A DNA stretch of 5,911 nt from Myxococcales bacterium. Lineage in GTDB: Bacteria > Myxococcota > Bradymonadia > UBA7976 > UBA1532. The notes under the pieces were generated by a model. It had not been told where the DNA came from. It saw only the letters and a list, made by a program, of their open reading frames with translations, and did not search any database. The DNA is taken from NCBI GenBank assembly GCA_020430675.1, contig JAGQJJ010000287.1:1-5911 (forward strand). The letters run 5' to 3'. The position numbers and the translations under genes were made by a program. Positions within the stretch are counted from its first letter, which is position 1. Every line of letters starts with the position of its first letter. Shown piece after piece: positions 1 through 5,193 of the stretch.

Positions 1-1152
1 CTGCTGGTGCGCAAGCTGCTCGAAGCGCGCGGCTTCACCGTCACCGATGCCGCCGATGGCCTCTCAGGCATCGAGTTGGCCCGAACGATGCGGCCCGACC
101 TCATCCTGGTCGACATCAACATCCCGCACCTCAACGGCTACGAGGTGGTCACAAGGCTGCGCGCCGACGCCCACCTGGCCGATACGCCGATCGTGGCCAT
201 CACGGCCGAGGGCGACCGCTCGCGGGCGCTGGCGTTGGGTTTTGATGGTTTCATCCTCAAGCCCATCCGCATGGCGGGGTTTCTGCGCGATGTGCAGAGC
301 TTCCTGACGGGTCATCGCGAGTCGATCCCCGAGTCGGAGCGCGCCGCGCATCTCGTGGCCCATAGCCGGGACGTCGTCGGCAACCTCGAACAGCGGGTGC
401 GCGAGCTGACCGGCGCCAACCAGCGGCTGCGTGAGGTCGACCGCCTCAAGATGGAGGTGCTGCGCAACGTCAGCCACGAGCTGTCGACGCCGATGACGCC
501 GCTCGTCGGCTACGTGCGCATGCTCGCCGAGGGCGAGCTTGGCCCCATCACCCCACCGCAGCGACAGGTGCTCGACCGCATGGGCAACTCGCTCGGTCGG
601 CTCAAGGGGTTGATCGACAACCTGCTCAACGTCACCCGCTTTGCCACCGGCGCGGTCGCGCTGGAGCGCCGGGTGGTTGATCCCATGCGACTGCTCGAAG
701 AGGTGCGGGGCGCCGTGCGCGAGACCGCCAGCGCGCGCGACGTGCACATCGTCGTCGAGCCCGCGCCGGCGCTTGAGCCGATCATCGCCGACCCCGGCCG
801 GTTGCTCGACGCGCTGCGACAGGTGCTCGACAACGCCATCAAGTTCGGCCCTTCCGGCGGTGTGGTGCGCGTCGAGGCCCGGTTGCTCGTCGAGGGCGAA
901 GGCGACCGGCGGCTGCTGGAGCTCGCGGTCAGCGATCAGGGGCCCGGCATTCCACCCGCCGAGCGCGAGCAGGTGACGCAGCCCTTCTATCAGATCGACG
1001 GCAGCGAAACGCGGGCCCACGGCGGCGCAGGCCTCGGACTCGCCATCGCTGAGCGTACCGCCAGTCTGCACGGCGGTCGGCTGGTCATCACCCAGGCGCC
1101 GGGCGGCGGCGCGCGCGTGGCGCTGCGCGTGCCGACGCGGCCCGAAACCTGA
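1..1152 (+). CDS. Receiver-histidine kinase protein (response regulator domain fused N-terminally to HisKA/HATPase core), 5' partial
   Basis: This is a cytoplasmic two-component signalling protein with 383 codons in the window. The frame is open to base 1. The GTG at 7 lies inside the first helix of the receiver domain and the usual acidic pair is missing, so the true start is upstream. Numbering from the first codon here: the receiver spans about 1-100, with phosphoacceptor D38 in VDINIP, T68 in AITAE and K87 in LKP. A helical, probably coiled-coil linker (about 110-147) leads to a HisKA domain with phosphorylatable H159 in SHELSTP. The HATPase_c domain follows to the end, with N-box N278 (LDNAIKFGP), G1-box D312 (SDQGPGIPP) and G2 box GGAGLGLAI from 341. 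All catalytic landmarks in the window are intact and no transmembrane segment is seen. The receiver-first order suggests its input is phosphotransfer from another kinase, or that the receiver controls its own kinase. The stop is TGA at 1150-1152. The stimulus and output partner cannot be told from the sequence. Confidence 0.93.
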   Translation: MLVRKLLEARGFTVTDAADGLSGIELARTMRPDLILVDINIPHLNGYEVVTRLRADAHLADTPIVAITAEGDRSRALALGFDGFILKPIRMAGFLRDVQSFLTGHRESIPESERAAHLVAHSRDVVGNLEQRVRELTGANQRLREVDRLKMEVLRNVSHELSTPMTPLVGYVRMLAEGELGPITPPQRQVLDRMGNSLGRLKGLIDNLLNVTRFATGAVALERRVVDPMRLLEEVRGAVRETASARDVHIVVEPAPALEPIIADPGRLLDALRQVLDNAIKFGPSGGVVRVEARLLVEGEGDRRLLELAVSDQGPGIPPAEREQVTQPFYQIDGSETRAHGGAGLGLAIAERTASLHGGRLVITQAPGGGARVALRVPTRPET

Positions 1153-1261
1153 CGGCGACTCGCCAGCCCCACCCCGGGTCCGGCTCAACGGCCCACGTCG
1201 AGCGGCCGTCGGACGAGCGCGCGGTGCTCGGCCCTCGCGGCGTGCACTTCGTTGCCCGGCG

Positions 1262-1290
1262 TTGATCCGGCCGCGCGCAGTCGCTAGTCT
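1262..1290 (+). promoter_or_regulatory. Putative sigma70-type promoter of the desulfurase-mnmA-rnc operon
   Basis: A -35-like TTGATC (1262-1267) is separated by exactly 17 nt from a -10-like TAGTCT (1285-1290). The -10 ends nine bases before the ATG at 1300, so transcription would begin at about 1296-1300, giving a leaderless or nearly leaderless mRNA. In agreement, no Shine-Dalgarno sequence precedes either the ATG at 1300 or the ATG at 1309. The element sits alone in the gap after the kinase gene, which makes it the likely operon promoter. The call rests on motif match and spacing only. Confidence 0.5.
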
Positions 1291-1299
1291 CGCGGCGCG

Positions 1300-2445
1300 A
1301 TGCGCCCCATGATCTACCTCGACCACAACGCCACGACGCCTACGCTGCCCGCCGCGGCGCGCGCGGCCGCCGATTGGCTGCTCAGCGGCGTCGCGGGCAA
1401 TCCCAGCAGCGCGCATGCAGCGGGTCGTCGGGCGCGCGCGCTGGTCGAGAAGGCCCGTCGGCGCGTCGCCGTCGCCGCAGGCGCGCAGCCGGCCGAGGTC
1501 ATCTTCACCAGCGGCGCCACCGAGGCATTGCACCTGGCCCTCGGCGGACTCATGCCCCGCGGGAGTCACGTCGTCACCAGCTCGGTCGAGCATCCGGCGC
1601 TGTATGGTGCGGCCGAGGTGGCCGGCGCGCGGGTCACGCAAGTGCCAACCGACGCGCGCGGGCGCCTCGACCCCGACGCCTTCGCCGCCGCTCGCCTGCC
1701 CGATACGGCGCTCGTCGCGGTGATGGCCGCGCAGAACGAACTGGGCAACGAGTACCCGGTGTCGGCCATCGCCGCCGCGGTGGCGCCGGTACCGGTGCTC
1801 TGCGACGCCGCCCAGTGGTTTGGCAAGCGCCCGCTCGACTTCTCGACCTCTGGTTGCGCGGCGGTGGTGCTGTCGGCGCACAAGATCGGCGGGCCCGCTG
1901 GCGTCGGCGCGCTCGTAGTGGCGCGCGGTCGGGCGCTGGGGTCAACCGTGGCGGGAGGCCCCCAGGAGCGCGGCCGGCGGGCCGGGACCGAGAACGTCGC
2001 GGGCATCCTCGGCTTCGGGGCCGCCGCCGAAGCGGTCCCCGCCCGACTCGCCGCGATGACCGACGTCGAGCGGCGGCGCGATCGCCTGGCGGCGGCCCTG
2101 CGCGCCGATGTGCCGGGCTTCATCGAGCACGGTGATCCGAGCGCCCGGCTGCCCAATACGCTGTCGTTTCGCATTGATGGCGTGGCCGGCGACCTGCTGC
2201 TCGCCGCGCTCGATCTGGAGGGCATCTGCGTCTCGAGCGGATCGGCCTGCTCGGCAGGCGCGCTCGAGCCCTCGCCAGTGCTGCAAGCCCTCGGCCTCGA
2301 CGCAGAGACCGCCCGCGCCGGGCTGCGCGTTTCGCTCGGACCCGAGACGACCGACGCCGAGGTCGACGCGCTCGCCGAGTTGTTGCCGCGCCTCGTGGCG
2401 CGGGCGCGGACCAAGACCCACGCAGAGGTGCGGCCATGCGCGTGA
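1300..2445 (+). CDS. Cysteine desulfurase, NifS/IscS family (class V aminotransferase fold, PLP-dependent)
   Basis: This cytosolic PLP enzyme converts L-cysteine to L-alanine and leaves a persulfide on its active-site cysteine for transfer to sulfur acceptors. It has 381 aa, near the usual 380-400. The N-terminal IYLDHNATTP motif is diagnostic. H98 in EHPA is the expected cofactor-stacking histidine. D169 and Q172 in CDAAQ contact the pyridine ring and phenolate. K195 in SAHKIGGP is the Schiff-base lysine. QERGRRAGTENV is the phosphate and substrate-arginine region. Catalytic C317 lies in SSGSACSAGALEPS, a loop of the NifS/IscS (group I) type. The ATG at 1300 is used because it lies right after the promoter; ATG 1309, giving MIYLDHNATTP, is an equally possible start. 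The gene overlaps mnmA by 10 nt, which points to a YrvO-like role as dedicated sulfur donor for tRNA thiolation (inference). No IscU, IscA or Suf gene is in the window, so a role in general Fe-S assembly can be neither shown nor excluded. Confidence 0.95.
   Translation: MRPMIYLDHNATTPTLPAAARAAADWLLSGVAGNPSSAHAAGRRARALVEKARRRVAVAAGAQPAEVIFTSGATEALHLALGGLMPRGSHVVTSSVEHPALYGAAEVAGARVTQVPTDARGRLDPDAFAAARLPDTALVAVMAAQNELGNEYPVSAIAAAVAPVPVLCDAAQWFGKRPLDFSTSGCAAVVLSAHKIGGPAGVGALVVARGRALGSTVAGGPQERGRRAGTENVAGILGFGAAAEAVPARLAAMTDVERRRDRLAAALRADVPGFIEHGDPSARLPNTLSFRIDGVAGDLLLAALDLEGICVSSGSACSAGALEPSPVLQALGLDAETARAGLRVSLGPETTDAEVDALAELLPRLVARARTKTHAEVRPCA
2424..2429 (+). promoter_or_regulatory. Ribosome binding site of mnmA
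   Basis: AGAGGT lies inside the 3' end of the desulfurase gene and ends 6 nt before the ATG at 2436, which supports that start. A second in-frame ATG at 2445 overlaps the desulfurase stop as TGATG, but it is 15 nt from this site. Confidence 0.55.
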
Positions 2446-3554
2446 TGGTGGCGATGAGCGGCGGCGTCGACTCCTCGGTGGCCGCGGCGATGATGGTTGA
2501 CGCCGGCCACGAGGTGCTCGGCGTGACGATGAAGCTGCGCGAGACATCCGCCGAGGAGCGCGCGGGCCGCAGCGCATCGTGCTGCTCGCCCGATGACCTG
2601 CTCGACGCCCGCCAGGTCTGCGACACCCTGGGCATCGCGCATTATGTGGTCGACTACCGGGACGTCTTCCGCCAGACGGTCATCGAGCCCTTCGCCGAGA
2701 GCTATCTGCGCGGCGAGACACCGAATCCGTGCGTGCGCTGCAATGATCACGTCAAGTTCGCGCCGCTGCTCGACCGCGCCGAGGCGCTGGGGGCCGATTA
2801 TCTGGTGACGGGCCATTACGCGCAGATCCGGCCTGGCCCCGACGGGCGCGGCATGCTCTGTCGGGGCGTCGACGCGCGCAAGGACCAGTCCTACTTCTTG
2901 TTCGGCCTGCGCCGCGAGGCGATCGACCGTCTCCGGTTCCCACTCGGGACGCTGAGCAAGGACGAAGTGCGGGCGCGGGCGCAGCGCATGGGCCTGCCCA
3001 CGTGGGACAAAGCCGACAGCGAAGACATCTGCTTCGTGCCCGGCGGCGACTATACGCGCGTCGTCGAGCGCATCGCCGGCCCGGGCCGACTGCCCGCCGC
3101 GGGCGAGATTCGCCACCTCGACGGGCGCACGCTCGGCGAGCACCACGGCGTCCATCACTTCACCGTTGGACAACGCAAGGGCCTGGGCGTCGCCGGCGGC
3201 GAGCGGTTGTACGTGGTGAACGTCGACGCGGCGGAGAACGTGGTCCGGGTCGGCCCCCGCGATGCGCTGCTGGCCCACGCCTTGCGCGCGACGGGCTGCC
3301 ATTGGATCGATGCGCCGCCCGCGCCGGGCCAGCGCGTGCGGGTGCAGATCCGCTATCGCCACACCGGCGCCGACGCCGAGATCTTCGCCGACGGTGACCG
3401 GGCGCTGATCCGCTTCACCGAACCTCAGAGCGCCATCGCGCCCGGCCAGGCGGCCGTCGTCTATGCGGGCGACCAGGTGCTCGGCGGCGGGTGGATCGAG
3501 CGCGTCGGTCCGGTCGTGCTCGACGAGGCGAGGGCGGCGCGCCATGGCGGATGA
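2436..3554 (+). CDS. mnmA: tRNA-specific 2-thiouridylase MnmA
   Basis: MnmA adenylates C2 of the wobble uridine U34 in tRNA-Lys, -Glu and -Gln and replaces the oxygen with sulfur delivered as a persulfide, giving s2U34. The protein has 372 aa, about family length. The N-terminal PP-loop ATPase carries SGGVDSS at residues 8-14. Further family motifs follow in order: TGHYAQ, KDQSYFL, DSEDICFVPGGDY, GEHHGVHHFTVGQRKGLG, and a C-terminal beta-barrel containing RYRH. The two catalytic cysteines fall at C102 (NPCVRCN) and C199 (DICF), the same numbers as in E. coli. The extra C99 makes a CxxC where E. coli has DxxC, which may allow an Fe-S cluster; a further Cys pair lies at 49-50. The gene sits between the desulfurase and rnc with overlaps at both ends, so its sulfur donor is very likely the upstream product. 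No tus relay genes are seen. The start at 2436 is chosen for its ribosome binding site; residue 4 (ATG 2445) is the alternative. Confidence 0.97.
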   Translation: MRVMVAMSGGVDSSVAAAMMVDAGHEVLGVTMKLRETSAEERAGRSASCCSPDDLLDARQVCDTLGIAHYVVDYRDVFRQTVIEPFAESYLRGETPNPCVRCNDHVKFAPLLDRAEALGADYLVTGHYAQIRPGPDGRGMLCRGVDARKDQSYFLFGLRREAIDRLRFPLGTLSKDEVRARAQRMGLPTWDKADSEDICFVPGGDYTRVVERIAGPGRLPAAGEIRHLDGRTLGEHHGVHHFTVGQRKGLGVAGGERLYVVNVDAAENVVRVGPRDALLAHALRATGCHWIDAPPAPGQRVRVQIRYRHTGADAEIFADGDRALIRFTEPQSAIAPGQAAVVYAGDQVLGGGWIERVGPVVLDEARAARHGG

Positions 3555-4344
3555 CGGCCGCGCACGGTGGGGCGATCAAGCCCGCCTCGCGCGGTTCGCC
3601 GCCGAAGTCGGCTACGCGCCCGATGATCTCGGTCATCTCGTCGAGGCGGTGACGCACAAGTCGTACGCCAACGAGGCTGCCGGCGAGGTGCCTTACAACG
3701 AGCGCCTGGAGTTCCTCGGTGACGCCGTGCTGGGCATGTTGATCGCCGAAGCGTTGATGAACCACCACCCGAACGCGCCTGAAGGTGACTTGAGTCGTCT
3801 GCGCGCCAGCCTGGTGAACTCGCGCAGCCTCGCCGAGATCGCTGAGGGCCTCGATCTGGGCGCGGCGCTTCGTCTGGGCCGAGGCGAGCAGCGCTCAGGC
3901 GGACGGCGCAAGGAGTCGTTGCTGGCCGACGCCTACGAGGCCACCATCGGCGCCATCTTCCTCGACCTGGGCCTCGACGCGGCGCGCGCGATGGTGCGGC
4001 GGCATTTTGCGACGCGGCTTGCCGCGCCCGAAACACGGCTCGCGCACCGGGACTTCAAGACGCAGGTGCAGGAGATCGTACAGCGCCACTTCCAGGTGCC
4101 GCCCACCTATGTGGTCCGCTTGGAGTCAGGGCCCGATCACGACAAGCAGTTCGAGGTCGAGCTCTGCATTCATGACCGCGCCGTGACGACCGGTTCGGGG
4201 CGGTCGAAGAAGCTCGCCGAGCGCGACGCGGCCCGCAATATCTGGCCCGCGTTGCAAGCGCTCGAAGCCGGTGCGCCGATCGAGTCGCTTTGGGCAGCCT
4301 CGACGACGCCCCGGATCGACGAGTGCCCGGACGACGCTGACTGA
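3544..4344 (+). CDS. rnc: Ribonuclease III
   Basis: RNase III is a Mg-dependent, homodimeric endonuclease that cuts double-stranded RNA, chiefly rRNA precursors and structured mRNAs. The product has 266 aa, slightly longer than the E. coli enzyme (226 aa). The endonuclease domain covers about 13-150 with the signature NERLEFLGDAVL (metal-site residues E53, E56 and D60) and the second acidic pair D129/E132 in ADAYEA. All four expected acidic positions are kept, so it should be active. A double-stranded RNA-binding domain follows at about 170-238, starting DFKTQVQE and including the RNA-contacting SGRSKKLAE. The last 28 or so residues are a weakly conserved, acidic-ended tail. The frame is open upstream to an ATG at 3463, but that stretch lies in mnmA and is not RNase III-like. 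ATG 3544 gives a normal N-terminus, with purine-rich AGGG (3531-3534) nine bases before it. It overlaps the end of mnmA by 11 nt, which implies coupled translation. The frequent partner era does not follow; a convergent gene does. Confidence 0.97.
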   Translation: MADDGRARWGDQARLARFAAEVGYAPDDLGHLVEAVTHKSYANEAAGEVPYNERLEFLGDAVLGMLIAEALMNHHPNAPEGDLSRLRASLVNSRSLAEIAEGLDLGAALRLGRGEQRSGGRRKESLLADAYEATIGAIFLDLGLDAARAMVRRHFATRLAAPETRLAHRDFKTQVQEIVQRHFQVPPTYVVRLESGPDHDKQFEVELCIHDRAVTTGSGRSKKLAERDAARNIWPALQALEAGAPIESLWAASTTPRIDECPDDAD

Positions 4345-4369
4345 CCACATTGCGGATGGTTGAAGGGTC

Positions 4370-4389
4370 GCCCGATGGCGCATTCGGGC
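4370..4389. terminator. Weak hairpin in the convergent gap, possible bidirectional terminator
   Basis: GCCCGA (4370-4375) and TCGGGC (4384-4389) can form a perfect 6-bp GC-rich stem with an 8-nt loop, midway in the 58-bp gap between the stops of rnc (+) and the TPR gene (-). A second 5-bp stem, GGCGG/CCGCC (4398-4402 with 4410-4414), covers the TPR gene stop codon. Neither is followed by a T-run, so intrinsic termination is unproven; position is the main argument. Confidence 0.25.
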
Positions 4390-4402
4390 CGGAGGTTGGC
4401 GG

Positions 4403-5176
4403 TCAAAAGCCGCCGCTGAGGCCCACTCGAATGCCGTCAGGCCCGGCCCCGACCTGCACCTGGCCATCAGTTGACGGCGTGTTGTCCGACCGAAGGAAAA
4501 GATAGACCGCCGCGCCCACGGCCACCGCGCTGGTGGCAAAAGCGATGTCGGCAAACAGCGCGTCACTCTCGGCGTCGCTGCGCAGCGGCGAAGCTTCATC
4601 GCGCGTCTCGGCCGCGCGCGCATCGGCGGCCTCGTCCAGCGCGGCCAATCCGAAGTAGGCACCCGCCCCGGCAGCCGCCACGCCCACGCCCAACGCCACC
4701 CACGGCCACGGGTCGATCGGCCCACCGGCCGCTGGAGGTGGCTCCATGTCGAGCTTTTCGCGCAGCGCGGGCCGATTCGCCGCCTCGGGCGTCGGCTCGC
4801 CACCGAGCTGCTTGATGCGATGAATCACCGCCGTCTCGTCGGAAGGTTTCGTCGCCAAGTATGCCCGATACCACTCGATGGCGCCCTTCTTGTCGCCCAG
4901 CCGCTCGCGGCTGCGCGCGATGTTATAGAGCAGGTCGCGGTGCCCGGTAAGCACGAAGGCCTTCTGAAAATCGACCGCAGCCTGCTCGAAGGCGCCCTTC
5001 CGATAGCTGGCCAGCGCCTGGAAGAACAGCGTCTCGGCCTGATCGAGCGTCTGCTGGTCGAGCTCGCCGACCTCTTCGATGTGCGCCGGCCCATCGTCAT
5101 CGTCGTCCTGGGCGAAGGCGACGCACGGCGCGCCGAGCAGCGCAGCCCAGAGCCAGAACGTGGTCCAACGACCCAT
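4403..5176 (-). CDS. Periplasmic TPR protein with signal peptide and two C-terminal transmembrane helices
   Basis: This is an uncharacterised envelope protein of 257 aa. Residues 1-22 form a signal peptide (MGRW, then a hydrophobic core) with a likely signal peptidase I site after AFA. C18 lies in GAPC, where Pro at -1 argues against a lipobox. A run of five Asp (24-28) follows. Residues about 47-114 form two TPR-like helix pairs (AETLFFQALASYRKGAFEQA, then LLYNIARSRERLGDKKGAIEW), typical of protein-binding scaffolds. A Pro-rich linker (146-158) leads to membrane helices at about 157-180 and 206-228, separated by a charged loop. The C-terminal tail ends RVGLSGGF. The predicted topology puts the TPR part and the tail in the periplasm. 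The start at 5176 is chosen because AGGAGG lies 6 nt upstream; the ATG at 5182 abuts that site, and the frame's first ATG, at 5236, would lie inside the preceding gene. It is probably co-transcribed with the glycine-rich gene 17 nt upstream. Similar layouts are common in Myxococcota, but the role is unknown. Confidence 0.85.
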   Translation of the reverse strand: MGRWTTFWLWAALLGAPCVAFAQDDDDDGPAHIEEVGELDQQTLDQAETLFFQALASYRKGAFEQAAVDFQKAFVLTGHRDLLYNIARSRERLGDKKGAIEWYRAYLATKPSDETAVIHRIKQLGGEPTPEAANRPALREKLDMEPPPAAGGPIDPWPWVALGVGVAAAGAGAYFGLAALDEAADARAAETRDEASPLRSDAESDALFADIAFATSAVAVGAAVYLFLRSDNTPSTDGQVQVGAGPDGIRVGLSGGF

Positions 5177-5182
5177 CGCCAT

Positions 5183-5188
5183 CCTCCT
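5183..5188 (-). promoter_or_regulatory. Ribosome binding site of the TPR gene
   Basis: On the minus strand this reads AGGAGG, a perfect Shine-Dalgarno core. It ends 6 nt before the ATG at 5176 and lies within the 17-bp gap after the glycine-rich gene. It directly abuts the ATG at 5182, so it selects 5176 as the start. Confidence 0.75.
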
Positions 5189-5193
5189 CGCGC

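Noticed and set aside
1153..1261. A possible terminator after the kinase gene (GTCCG at 1178-1182 with CGGAC at 1210-1214).
   Set aside because: The stem is only 5 bp, the loop is 27 nt, and no T-run follows. It is not better than chance in such GC-rich DNA.
64..1881. A 605-codon open frame on the minus strand.
   Set aside because: It lies opposite the kinase and desulfurase genes, whose motifs are clear. The reading is low-complexity Arg/Ala/Gly/His with no known domain. Long antisense frames are expected at this GC content.
1374..2135. A 253-codon plus-strand frame inside the desulfurase gene.
   Set aside because: It is an Arg/Gly/Ala-rich alternative frame typical of high-GC genes, fully contained in a gene with catalytic motifs.
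3463..3543. A 27-residue N-terminal extension of RNase III from an upstream ATG.
   Set aside because: It is Ser/Arg-rich out-of-frame mnmA sequence and unlike RNase III N-termini. The start at 3544 gives a normal length.
1566..3545. A 659-codon open frame on the minus strand opposite the desulfurase and mnmA.
   Set aside because: It is the antisense shadow of two well-supported genes, with no domain or ribosome binding site to support it.
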